Assembly (NCBI GenBank): GCA_012064415.1
Contig: SSNU01004331.1
Location: 10,038-73,994, forward strand
Origin: Gyrodactylus bullatarudis
Lineage: Eukaryota; Platyhelminthes; Monogenea; Gyrodactylidea; Gyrodactylidae
Direction: 5' to 3'
DNA: 63,957 nucleotides
Each line of letters begins with the position of its first letter. Positions within the stretch are counted from its first letter, which is position 1. The notes under the pieces were generated by a model. The model saw only the letters and a list, made by a program, of their open reading frames with translations, was not told where the DNA came from and did no database searches. Of the stretch, positions 42,118 through 53,839 are shown piece by piece. The translations under genes and the position numbers were made by a program.

Positions 42118-43712
42118 TTGATTTGTTTTAATCATTCAAATAAATTCATCACTTTTGAATTCATTCTTAATAAAGTAATAGTAGCAATTTTCATCATGCC
42201 CTGTTACACAATGATTGAAATCAACAATGAGTTTGAAGAGCCTAAGAGTCTTCCTCTCAACATGCTGCCAACTAATCTGGATGTTTACAATCTTTACAAG
42301 CTGAAGAGTGGACCACATCGAAGCTGTAATAAAGCAAAGACAAGACGTGTGGTTGCAGATGAACTAATAGATTTTTATATTAAAGCTGGGATATAACCAA
42401 AGGATTACCGTCCTATTCTAACAAGTATTGATAAATTACAGAAAGATCGGCATGATATGGGAGCAACTAAAAAGTGTCTAATTAACTTTTGGAAAAAACT
42501 CTTTCCTGTTGCACGATGCTCCTGCTTACCAAGTCAAAAATCACCTTGTAATAGGAAAAATTATCTGCATCATTTGACAAAGGACTTTCTTAGAGATCAG
42601 TCTACAGAGAGAAAAATGACAATTGATGATTACAAGGACTCTGTTGGTCAGGCAGAGAACGATCGACAGAGGATCCGACAAGCATTTCCTGAATTAGAGG
42701 AATCCCCACATACGGATCTTATGAATATTTCCAGGCCAAACACGCTTGATATGACCAATGAAACTCAGACGACCAATGGGACAATTCAAAATGTAGATAT
42801 TGATCCTCCTTATGATGAAGAATCACCAGAAGTCCGAAATCATAGGAATTATAATAAATACAGGATGCCTGAGACTTACAAATTTTGTAAGCGTCATGGA
42901 ATATCTATAGCCGCTGCTACTGGTCTTGTCAACATTGCAAATTCAGAAATGAACAATGTTGATGGCTTTGTGTACTTGAGTGAATACAAATTGAAAAATG
43001 AACAATGTTGATGGCTTTGTGTACTTGAGTGAATACAAATTGAAAAATGAAGATAAACTTGCTAAGGAAGCATTTGAGATCGGTGCCCCGAAAAGAATTA
43101 AAAATCTTCAGATCGACGCAACTGTCAAGATTTTAAAGAAATTTCATGACAAATTACAAAAGACAAATATTTTGGTTATGAGCGACTTGCCAGGTAATCG
43201 ATTGGTAGCATCAAAGGAAGTTCCTGATCAGACAGGTATAACCTTCGCAAATGTTATCATGGATGTACTACATGAAACAGAGTCTACTGAAACTTTGCAA
43301 GCCATAAAATTTGATGGAGCAAACTGGTACTGGCTACATCACTGTACTTGAGACAGTTTTAAACAGAAATCTTCAACGAGTTGTTTGTATTCTGCACACG
43401 GTTGAAAATGTGCTCAGGAAAGTTGTCAATGACTTTGATGGAAGAGTTCTAGGCCCATTCAATTTCGGAGGTCCTATCGGGCGACAATTGAATGCCGTTA
43501 CAAAGGATTATCCTGATGCAGAGTTCATAAGGATTGAAACGCAATTATATCCATTGCCTGAAGCATCTATAAAGAAACTTGGCCATGAACAGCAGTACCT
43601 TAATAGAATTGCCCAGCTCATAAATCGTGGTAAGTTTTATCATTTATTTATTAAATTTTTAAAATATTTTATTAAGAGTTATCAGAATTTCAATTTATCC
43701 AAATTCTTCTGA
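42118..43712 (+). pseudogene. Decayed multicopy transposon-type gene
   Basis: One reading runs from 42190 ('CYTMIEINNEFEEPKSLPLN') through an in-frame TAA at about 42394. It continues with 'CLINFWKKLFPVARCSCLPS', 'KDFLRDQSTERKMTIDDYKD' and 'YNKYRMPETYKFCKRHGISI'. A 49-bp tandem duplication (42948-42996 and 42997-43045) shifts the frame. The next frame has 'IQTD'-like text: 'VKILKKFHDKLQKTNILVMS', ending after 'AIKFDGA'. A further shift leads to 'TGYITVLETVLNRNLQRVVC', then 'ILHTVENVLRK' and 'DGRVLGPFNFGGPIGRQL'. The 'LH..EN.LR……DG...GP..F.GPIG' block is one I recognise from an uncharacterised multicopy invertebrate family that behaves like a transposon product. Two shifts and a stop make it dead. 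Confidence 0.65.
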
Positions 43713-43827
43713 TAAATTGAAACTTGGCGCTGGCTGATATCATGAATACGTGAAGTTTCTATTCGTCCTAAAAGTTCGGTATCTTGAGCGATTTTCAATT
43801 TATTTCTTAATGTTATATATGTTACAA

Positions 43828-43953
43828 CAATGAGTTTGAAGAGCCTAAGAGTCTTCCTCTCAACATGCTGCCAACTAATCTGGATGTTTACAATCTTTAC
43901 AAGCTGAAGAGTGGACCACATCGAAGCCGTAATAAAGCAAAGACAAGACGTAA
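43828..43953 (+). repeat. Duplicate of 42222-42352
   Basis: About 125 bp identical except one base to the start of the pseudogene (CAATGAGTTTGAAGAGCCTA onward). It lies 120 bp after the pseudogene's end. The duplication is recent, or an assembly artefact. Confidence 0.8.
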
Positions 43954-43989
43954 TTATTAACATCCAAAATTTACCATTATATTTCAAAT

Positions 43990-44900
43990 ATAATTAATGA
44001 ATAATTTATTAGCTTGCGGGGGTACTGATCTGACCAGAAAAAAATTCCCTACAAATTGAGATCAACATCAGAAAAAGTGAAAATTTTGACCAAAAAATTA
44101 TTTTATTCGTATACTTGTCCTACCTCTTAGTAGGTTGATGATTAATTTTAGTTTTGAAAGACATGAAAAATGGGGTGTGCACATTCTCAGGCACGAAAAC
44201 TGGTGCACAAGTGTATATCAATTTACACCAATTTTACTATGGATCTATTTAATACTTTCAAAAAACCGGAGTTAATTAACCAAAATTATTTGCCAACTAA
44301 CGGACAAATATTTGACATCTACGGTTATGATTACTTTATAATATATATATGATTACTACTCGATCTTACTTTTTATCCATTTCGGGATACAGATATAGGT
44401 TTTCAAAAAAAACTTAAATTCGCTTATTATATCTAACTTTGAAACCAAGTTAGATATCTGGATTTTGACAACAGACTTTGAATCAGCATTCACCTTTTCA
44501 AAAGACTTTAAAAATTACCTGCCATATTCAACAATCGAAGAAAAAGTTCAGTTCATAGAGCACTATTCAATGAATAGTATTCATCTGTTCATTTTGGTGT
44601 TGTTCACTCTGTAGGCTAACTGATGTTTATTCGATAATTTGATTCTCTTCCTTTTCTTGGCTTCCACTAAATGTTTAAAAATAGTCAATACACTGTACTT
44701 GAATACAAACTTTGACTAATAGTCAATGACTACCATGTACAATGTATTCATGTTAAAATTCTTTACAAAAAAATTAAACTACAGTTGACAACAAACAATA
44801 AAGAAAAAAACTACAAAATTTCAGATTGGCTCAGATGAAAGAAAAATTAATTTAAAATGAAATTAGTAGACAATAATTTCCAAGAAAATCCAGTTTTCAA
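43990..44900. other. Upstream region of CAP gene 2
   Basis: Contains one TTGTGCCC-family terminal repeat (44165-44215, inverted sense, 'GGGGTGTGC') and AT-rich sequence. The promoter of CAP gene 2 should be within the last few hundred bases; no element is clear. Confidence 0.35.
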
Positions 44901-44906
44901 AAAATT

Positions 44907-47900
44907 ATGCTAAAATCGACAATCTTCTTTATATTCCTCGTGACGAGCTGTGTTATTAATGGATCCGAAGAATTTTCCGAACAGCATATACTAGATACGA
45001 TAAATATGCACAATTTCATAAGATCCAGGGTTAAACCAACAGCTGCTAGTATGCCGTTAATTGTGAGTTGAAAGTGGTTGATTTATTCGAGGTAGAAGTT
45101 TTTGTTTAGGGAAAAATATCCAGACATGCATTATCTTATTCTTCCTCTGAATTCAGTGCCTTAGTATTACTTTAGAAAACAATACTAAAACCTATTTTTT
45201 TTCTGGAAATTTTTCTGGATTTTTGGCGAAAATATTTAAACGTGATTTGAATTTCTCTTAAGAAGATAAATTTTCATAAAAAATCTCGTGTTATCACTGA
45301 TAACTTATCAGTAATAACTTATTACTTAGTGTTCAGACATAGTCAACAGGAGAATAAATAAAATTTGGTTGAAGTAAGTATTGCTGAGCTTCTTCGAAAA
45401 CAAGACGAATAAAATCTCAACCGATAATTAGCAGCTCCAATGCAATCTGCAAAAAAGCAGGAAGAGGAGAAGAGAAAGAGGATAGTTACCAATTAAGCCC
45501 TACATTAAAAGAAGACCAAACATGAAATTGCTCGCTATAGCAAGAGAAACCCAACTCCCTCCCTATTCACATTCTTGAACCAACCAGTAACATTATTATT
45601 ATCTAATATATAAATCAAGCCGGTGTAAGAATCTGATGAGATCGGTAGAAATTAGAGCCTTATCAGTGATAAGCTTTCACTAATTATTCGTCTTATCTTC
45701 GAATCCTCAAAATGAGTTCCAACTCACCACCAGAAACAAATAATTTGATTTCATAATCAATTCGTATGAACGATGAATACCACCATATAAGCAGCTTTCA
45801 AAAATTCAAAACAGTTGAAAATTTAAATGTCTAGAGATGTAATTAAAAGTTGAGTTTTTTAGATCCCTTTTTAAAATATCCTCAATTAAATGAATAAAGT
45901 TTTAGATCCAATAATTTCTAAATTTATCTATTCACTGAAAAAATTGGATTTTTATATTTTCATACGTAAATATGTGAATAGAATATTAAGGCCAATTTCT
46001 TTTTTAAATTGTATAAAAAAATCAAAAAACTGATAAATGAACATCACTACACTTTTTCTTGAAAATCGCGAGTTTTTCTCAACCTCTATGGCCAAATCTG
46101 GATTCTTTGTATAATCTTGACTCAAACTCCGAAATCTATAAAAAATTTTGAGCTCAAAGGCCTATGAAGTAGGATATTGGGATATCTTAGTAAATTAGCC
46201 TGATTTGAATCTGATTGAATTTTTCAGATTTTTTCCCTTTTGGCAACTCATAGACTCATCATATTGTGGAAATCAAAAAATAATATTATTTCAAGCAATC
46301 CGAAAAAAAAATTGAGTTTTTGTAAGAGCAGTAAATTTTCATCTTCATGTCAACAATCTCTATGATGTCATTGAATTTTTTTGTAACCTTCTGGGTATTA
46401 GGGGTAGATTTAAAAAATTTAATTTTGACAAAGTTTTTATTTTTTGACATTTAACACCCAAAAATGATCTCACCACTTTCAAGTAAACTTTTTTATCATA
46501 AGACTTTTTGATTTTTTTAATTCTTAGTTCATTAATGATTTTAATATCATCTCGACGAAGTTATTAAAGCTTAAAGTCGGAAAAATTGTGAATAAATAAT
46601 AATTAGGCAATCCTCTCGTCCATTAGAGTTAATATAAAATGTTTAAACATGATGTCTCAATCTAAAGTAGGTTTTTAGACCCATGTTTTATGCATCATTA
46701 GAACCGTCTCAAAGAGCTGAACCAGATTATGACTAGAGTTAAAAACCGAAAATTTGAAAAATCTATCTATACTGGGTATACCAATTCTATACACTTTAAT
46801 CTATCTGTTTCGACAGTTTTTTGAGTTATTAATGTAAGAATGAAAGAATTTACATAAACATCAATTCTTCTAATTCCAGTTGCATGCAAAACTAGTATTT
46901 TATTGCTTCATAGAAAAAGTTTTTCGAAAAAAGCAACAAAAGTTTCATTCAACATGCAGAAACATAAAATTCAGCTTTTCTTAAAAGTAAATATTCATTT
47001 AAATTAATGCTTAAGATTGAATTTCATATGAGAAATTTCTCTCATCAAGAAGCATTTAATTTTCAATTTTCACTCGAAAGTTCCAGTACTATTTGATTTG
47101 CCTGTCACCTGACAAAGGCATTTTTTGGTTTGCCTCGAACAGAAATAGAAACTCATATTTTTATAAGTTTCTCCTTTAGACAAAAAAAAATCAATGAAAA
47201 TTAGTTTTTACGAGAACTCGAAAACTATTAGGAATATCTTCTGAAAATTGAGTTTGCTATAAATTCCCGTTTTCTTGAAATTTTTGTTGACTTTTGAAAG
47301 ATTTTTTATAGCTTATAAATTTGATGATCCAAGATTCCTCGATGCTACTAGCGAGTCTATCAAAAATGTAATAGTGCTTTCTTACTTTGAAATCAACTTG
47401 GAGTTTCAAATCAAACTCTAAAAATTTTAAAAGTTCAATAAACTTTATTTTTGAATGTGGAACATTCATTCTTTTTAGGACTGGGACACAACTCTTGAAG
47501 AAGAAGCAAAATTAATGATGAATGAATGTGAAATATCGATCGATAAGTATTTGGATCTACCAAAATATAAGAAATATCTTGTCAACCATGGATTTGTCAT
47601 CTCAAATGAGCATACTCCTGATAAAGTATGGAATGAAAATTTAAAGGAGCTTATGGAAGCTTGGAAAAAATTGAAAAATGATAGAACACAATTGGTTTGC
47701 GTCGATAACAAAGACTGCCAAGGATATAAAGCAGTGAGTCTTAAAATATCAAATTCTTTTCTTTGTAAATGATAAAAAGTAAGATAACTTTTATCGAGGA
47801 ATCATACCTCTAGAAAATTACCCATTTTTTGATGGATAACTTCTGAACCAAAAATAATTGCGTTAAAAAACCGTAGATTCGTAATCAGCGTATTATGAAT

Positions 47901-48806
47901 TTTTACTTCGCAATCACTAAAACCCGAAATATCTTGGTCATTCAATGAGTTTCTTAATTTTTATCTTCAAAAATAGTAATATTTTCATAAAGAGGGGCTT
48001 CTTGGTTAATTTCGTTATTTTATCATGTCCGTGGGATATTGTGGGAAAATGGGCAATGACATAATGGAGAATGATTTTCACGCTTTAAAATTATGCAAAA
48101 CATGATCTGAGTACTAAAATTTATCAGAAAAGTAAGTCCTCTCATGAGTTGTTCGGAGAAAAAAAATGCACCCTAACCTAATGTACATTAATAGAGCTTC
48201 CAACTTTTTACATAAAAATAGTGATCTTATTATTATGTGGAATGTCTTTGAGAGAATATAGGTAAAAAGATTATTTGCTTCAACATGAGTACTGAATTAT
48301 GAGAGAATAGTACTCTCGTGAGTTGTTTGGAGAAAATAAATTTTAGACTAGCTTAATGTGCACATGATAAATTCATCACAATAAAAGAGAAAAAGTAACC
48401 TTATATTTTATTTTAGATGGTTAATTCTAAAGTCAGTAAAATAGGATGCAGCAAGTCAACTTGTGAAATTGAAAAAGGATTTTTTAGAAGTTCTATTGTC
48501 TGCCTATATCAATCAGAGTGAGTAAAGAAAATTAAAGTAGTCATGTTTTTACTTTCAAGTAGTTTGACAATTTTTTGTTTATATTATTTAATGCTTTCTA
48601 GGAATTCCCATGTCACTGATTATTCCGGAGCTGTTTACGAACAAGGTGAGCCCTGCTCGAAATGCTCTAGTGGGACGAAATGCATCGAGAACATATGTGT
48701 AGTAGAAGAAGGTTCTTCGACTCAGAGTCCGTCTAGCGATTTCACAAGAATCAAATCCAGCTTTCTAGTTTTGCCCATTCTTGCTGGAATTCATCAAATT
48801 ATTTAA
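44907..48806 (+). CDS. CAP-superfamily (SCP/TAPS) secreted protein 2
   Basis: Four exons: 44907-45062, 47479-47733, 48417-48517 and 48602-48806, total 717 nt, 238 residues. Intron phases 0, 0, 2 are identical to those of CAP gene 1, and exon 1 has the same length (156 nt). The signal peptide is MLKSTIFFIFLVTSCVING. 'DTINMHNFIRSRVKPTAASM' is the CAP N-terminal helix with its His, followed by 'DWDTTLEEEAKLMMNEC'. The CAP1-equivalent reads 'CQGYKAMVNSKVSKIGCSKS', lacking the His and Trp of the canonical motif. 'FRSSIVCLYQSE' is the C-terminal strand. The Cys-rich end 'YEQGEPCSKCSSGTKCIENI' is followed by a Ser/Thr-rich spacer and a hydrophobic tail (SSFLVLPILAGIHQII), a possible GPI signal. Intron 1 (2.4 kb) is full of family B arm pieces. 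It is surely a tandem duplicate of gene 1; the function of the pair is unknown. Confidence 0.85.
45300..47470. repeat. Repeat-rich intron 1 of CAP gene 2
   Basis: Short repeated blocks at 45295-45335 (TTATCACTGATAACTTATCA) are palindromic. Family B arm text is at 46215-46365, ending 'ttttcatcttcatgtcaaca'. A family A-like arm is at 47225-47300 ('aaattcccgttttcttgaaa'). Confidence 0.5.
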
Positions 48807-49040
48807 AACGAAATGGTCCATTGTTATTCACATATATATTTGAAATTTAATTCATAGCTATAATGCCATGTTAAATTTGATTTAATTCAATGAGTAAAGA
48901 TTCATTCATTCAAAATTATCTGTAAATGCATTGTTTTCAAGTGAATAAACACTATTGTGTAAAATTCTTTTTTAATTAGATTTTGCAAAAGATATTAAAC
49001 TGAACTTCTTGCTAGCTTAGTATACACTGTACACCAATAG

Positions 49041-49790
49041 ATGGCTTTGATTAGATCAAAGAATTTAATGATTGAGTTTATAAGAAATTATTTCTACGTA
49101 TATCTAGGTTTCAGTATTTCTGATGGACTTAAAATTGACCCACTCTCTAATTTACCTAAGATTAATACCATAATTTTTTCAATTTTAAAATTCTCCAAGT
49201 CAATTAATTTAAGACTTAAAGCTTATAAAGCCTTTGTTTTGAATAATCTTGATTACATCTCTCCACTTATTCCCTCTTTATCCATAGAAAAATCTTTGGA
49301 GATCGAGCATGTCCAATCCAGGTTTTTGTATTTTCTTTATCCAGATTTAGACTCGTATAATGCACGAATTTTGATATCTGGACTTAACCCTCTATGGGTT
49401 AGAAGATACGCAATAATTACAAAAACTTTTGTAAAATCAGCCAAAATTTTTGAAAATTCATATAATCTTAGATCTTCCTCCTTCTCCAATCATTATTTGT
49501 TATCTACATATAACATGATTGAAAACAAATTTAAAATATCAGAATGCAATGATTTGACCAATATTAAGGCAATCATGTTGCATATTAGATCTAAATTAGA
49601 TTATACAAAAAGTCTACTTTATCTTCAATAATTCCAGAATGATTTAGTGAAATTTCTAGAAGGGCTTATTTAGTCATTATGCTATTTTTTATATTTCTTT
49701 TATGAAACCTTTTTTCTGAAATTAAATTTATTTATTGCCAACTTATCCAGATAACATTGAATTTATTCTGTATATCCCTGTAAAAAAAAA
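49041..49790 (+). pseudogene. LINE reverse-transcriptase C-terminal fragment 1
   Basis: The ORF to 49631 contains 'YLGFSISDGLKIDPLSNLPK', 'AYKAFVLNNLDYISPLIPSL' and 'SRFLYFLYPDLDSYNARILI', then 'GLNPLWVRRYAI'. These match the post-YADD thumb/C-terminal part of jockey/I-like reverse transcriptases ('A…lvrs.ldYgs', 'iq.rflr'). The RT core and any endonuclease are absent. Bases 49780-49790 are a poly-A run (CCCTGTAAAAAAAAAA), marking the 3' end, so this is a typical 5'-truncated LINE insertion. It is closely related to 60563-61230. Confidence 0.75.
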
Positions 49791-50504
49791 AGATTATCGA
49801 ATTTTTTGACAAAATCCTTCCAATTCATCACTCTATATATTTCCTAAAATTTTATTTAAAAACTGTTGGGACTCGGGAAGATGAAGTGCTAAATTATTCA
49901 TGGAGTAAATCAAGATTCATCTCTGCAATAATTCAAATATGTTTAAAGAGAAGAATGGAATCTAAAAAAACCTTAAAATCCGTTTTTATTAATTTTTGTG
50001 TTATAATTTAATACAGTGAAATTTAAAATTGTGATATTGAAAATGAGTTATCGATTATTTGTAGAAATGGGAAAAATAATTTTCTATTAATACAAGCTGG
50101 CAATGGATCTCGTTTAGAATTGTACTCAAATTTTATAAACAATTTTTGTTCATTTTATTTCTGGTTATTTACTGTCAAATTGTACAGAAAACATTAACTA
50201 TAGTTTAAAATTGTAAATAAAAATTGATTTTTGAAAATTTGACGAAAAATCTTAAAAATTAAAATTATAAAAACTGAAAGCTACAATATAAAACAAATTC
50301 TTAGGTACTGAGAGATTAATAACACTAGCAAATAAAGCTGATTTTCTCGTTCTAACCTTGCAAACTAACAAAAATGTAATAATATTGTATCTAGTCCTCA
50401 AATTGATCAAAATCTATCTTTATTATTTATTTTATCATCCAGTAAAGTTTCAAGACTATTAGAATCTCTGGATTATCTATAATAAATAGCCCTTTTATAG
50501 ATAC

Positions 50505-51497
50505 TGATTATTCGGACAGTTTGAAACAAAGAAAGTTTCCAAAATCCAATTTTTTCAAACTTCGGACTGAAATTTTTTATTGATTTGAAAGTGTGGTCAA
50601 AAGAAGTTTTTCTGGATCAGAATTTACAGTCATTTTAATAAATTAGTGGAAAACTTTTCGATACATTAGAGGTATTAGAGGAATCGTTGACAAAAATAGT
50701 GGACTAGTTCCCAAAAAGGTGTAATTAACAAACGAGTTTATCAAAATTTTCTCGAATTTACTGGAATGATTAAATAAAATTACTGGAGAGTTTTACAGAG
50801 TATATTAAGAAAATGATTGCAGGTTAGGATCTATTCGAATATAGTGGAGAGTTTATCGAAATAGAGAGACATTATTTGGTCTTTAGTGGAAAGTTTTTCG
50901 AAATTTGTAAAGAAGCCAAACGTTATTAGTGGAATAATTTTTTACAAGCTATTTTTGTAATAAATAGATGATTTATAACACCGAAAATTTATTTTATGCA
51001 GCCTACTTTGCTCAAGGTTTTTCTCAAATATTTTAATTTACGCTCATGATAAGGAGTAAAATCTTTTTTTTCCATTCTAGCTATAGGAATTTCGACATTA
51101 TTTTTTGAAATTGAACTAATCCACTTATAACGTTAGGCTTCTTTACTAAAGCTGGAGATTACCGTCAAATTTTTGAGCTCCACCATTTTCGAAATATTCA
51201 ACAGACTTAGCATAATTTATTTGCTTGGCTAATTCTGATCCGAAAAAACTTCTTTTGACCACACTCTCACTTTCAAATCAATGACATTTTTCTGTTCTAA
51301 GTTTGAAAAAATGGAATTTTGGCACCAAATCAAATTTTGAAAAATGTCCATATTTTTCATTGAAATATTTTTTTCAGAATTTTTTCTTCAAATTATAAAA
51401 GTGGATAACATGAGTAGGATTTCAAAATATCGTTAATAAATTCGAATTCTCGATAAGAAAATCATAGATTCCCAACTTCAAATCAATTAGCTTTAAC
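50505..51497. repeat. Fold-back-like element with an unrelated centre
   Basis: Arm text around 50540-50640 ('gattttctg'-type, 'gtggtcaaaagaagtttttc') is inverted at 51235-51330 ('aaaaacttcttttgaccaca'). The right end 'attcccaacttcaaatcaat' plus 'tagcttta' is the family terminus. The centre carries short repeats of 'gtggaaagttt' type. Confidence 0.55.
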
Positions 51498-51839
51498 ATT
51501 AATATACAGCTTTAAATTACATGAATTCCACGATTGCATATCAGTTCAAATTTACTTAATAAGAATTTTCTCTCGAGTGTGAAGCGGATAAACTGAAAAG
51601 ATATTCGGCCTTATTTTACATCGTAGAGTTGTGATTAAAACTGAAAATCAACAATAAAATTATTTGAAATTTGCTCAAAAAGAAATAGAAGCAACACTAC
51701 ATCCTATATTCGGAATGTGAAATTATTTTCTTGTTTGCTCTATCCATATTGCTTTGGTCAACAAAAATAATATCCTAACCATATTAGCACTAGTGGTATG
51801 TATTGATTTCATTCATTTCCAGACAGATTTTTCTAAAGT

Positions 51840-52127
51840 TTTATGGTGATGATCGGTTTTATTGTGATCCTAAAAATCCATTTTAGAATACTTTCTGACT
51901 TTGATATTAGCAAAATCTTTCGACTCAAAGTTCAAAAAAATGTAAGTTTGGCGATTTGAAATATGCCATAATTTCCTTTAAAATTTTTTTTCTTCAAATC
52001 GTGGAAATGGGTCTCATGATCCAGATTCCAAAAATTCTTGATAAAAATCGAATTTTTGATGAAAAAATTGACAATTTTGTAATAACCATAAATTCCCATC
52101 TTTATATTAACTAGCTTTATATTTGTA
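51840..52127. repeat. Fold-back family A, right half
   Basis: Follows the right arm of the 26427 element ('tgatcctaaaaatccatttt', '…caaatcgtggaaatgggtct') and ends in 'ttcccatctttatattaact' plus 'agcttta'. The left half is missing. Confidence 0.65.
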
Positions 52128-52129
52128 GA

Positions 52130-53380
52130 TATGGCATGATTCAATGGTTAATTTTGTTACCCTTGATCGCTGTTGATCGGTTACAAGATTATATGATAGT
52201 CTGAAAAGTAAAGAAATTAACACAGGAAATGTAATATTTAAAAGTCCTATTTAATTCAGCTAAAAAAAGGAATAATAGGTCCTTCGACCAATTTAGCAAC
52301 ATTCCTAGAACATTGAAAGTATTTTTTTTATTGAAAAAAATTAATAAAAAGAACCCTCATTTGGTAAGAGTTTGAAGGTTCCCTGAGACAGAACTTCTTT
52401 ATTTAGAAATTGTAAAAAAATTACAACTGTTTTGTATGTTTTGCAAACGATCAGGACGAAAAAGTTTAACTTTAAAAAAATTAACTCTAGTCTGATTCCT
52501 TCTGACAAGACAAAATTTTTAATACTTTCAAAGTACAATCGTCATATTACTCTTTTTTAAAAGTCTAAAAAACATTAAATTACTTCTGCTAGTAAGACAA
52601 AATAATGATGGAGTGATCATTTTTAAAGAAAAAAATATAGGATTCCACTTATTAAAAGTACAAATAGCAAAAATGGAGAAATTTTACTGAATTTTTCTGT
52701 CTGATCACAAATGAAATAGAGAGAACTAGAAGCGGACCTGTACCTTATCTTAATACCAACTTTTCCGATAGAATTTTAGTGTATTAAAGCATGTACCAAC
52801 TTTAACATTCAGACTTTCAAAATATCAGTTTTAGATTCTTGTGGGTAATTGAATAAACCAGTCATCTCTGAGATTAAACTCACCAGATGTGGAATATTTG
52901 ATCAGCAATCAAATCCTAGGGGAGTCATAAAATAACACCGAACTGCAGGTAATATTTGATCTAGATATTTTATTAGACGTAAAATTGTAGAAAAAATGTA
53001 AATTGAATGTAGCCAAAATAAATTTGGAATTTTTTTCAATATTTTACTTGGAATTTGATTATAGTCAAATATGGAAAGAAAGTGCAGCCAAAAGTAAAAT
53101 ATTTTTCCAAACTGTAGTCAAAAATGTAATTGACTCGAAATTTTATGAATTTGACAGTTTTCCTTAAGCACTTTGATAATATAAAGTTGTTATGGAAATA
53201 GTATTCGAATATGCCGAAATTCTTATCTACTGATGAAAAGTTTAAAATGAAATTTGCCAATTAGAGGATTTATCTGGAAATTAATTTTTACAAGCACTCA
53301 GTTAATTTTAAAATGGAATATCTTATAAATTTCATTCGATCTGATTACAAAACAACTCATATAAATATTAGGAGGGTTCA
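52130..53380. other. No gene seen
   Basis: AT-rich. Bases 52143-52195 contain a small diverged TTACC/GATCGG inverted piece. No ORF beyond short AT-rich shadows. Confidence 0.4.
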
Positions 53381-53384
53381 TGTT

Positions 53385-53830
53385 CTTATCCACTGAAGAA
53401 AGTACTTGACTATCTCAGTACCAAAACTTCTGGGAGAGGCTTTGGTCTGGAAGGTTGGTTAAATCTACCTCAGATTTCATCATGAAACAAAACAATTTTC
53501 TTACAGTATTTAAAATCTTGAAATTACCTATACCGTATGAAGAGGAATAGTTATTCTAACAAAGCAATTCGATTTGGCGCCAATTTTCTATTCTTTCAAA
53601 TCTTGCATTGATTTGAAAGTGGACGAATGAAGTTTTTCAGGATCAGAATTAGACAAGAAAGCCGAACATTGACACTAAATTTTCGATAGATCCGCCATTT
53701 TCGAGAGATTTTGAAATATCGAAATTTTATTGATTCTCAAGTTATGAAAATGATCAAGAAATCGAAATTCAACTCCCAAACGATTTAGATTCCCAACTTC
53801 ATATCAATCAGCTTCATAGTTCAAAAATTG
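53385..53830. repeat. Two dispersed repeats side by side
   Basis: 53393-53450 is the CTGAAGA-type block ('actgaagaaagtacttgact' then 'atctcagtacc'), related to 25127-25185. 53560-53820 is a fold-back arm ending 'attcccaacttcatatcaat' plus 'cagctt'. Confidence 0.5.
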
Positions 53831-53839
53831 ATGATTAAT

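Noticed and set aside
42136..42318. Minus ORF opposite the transposon-type gene, repeated at 43682-43987
   Set aside because: It is the antisense of the duplicated segment; the plus strand carries the recognisable protein.
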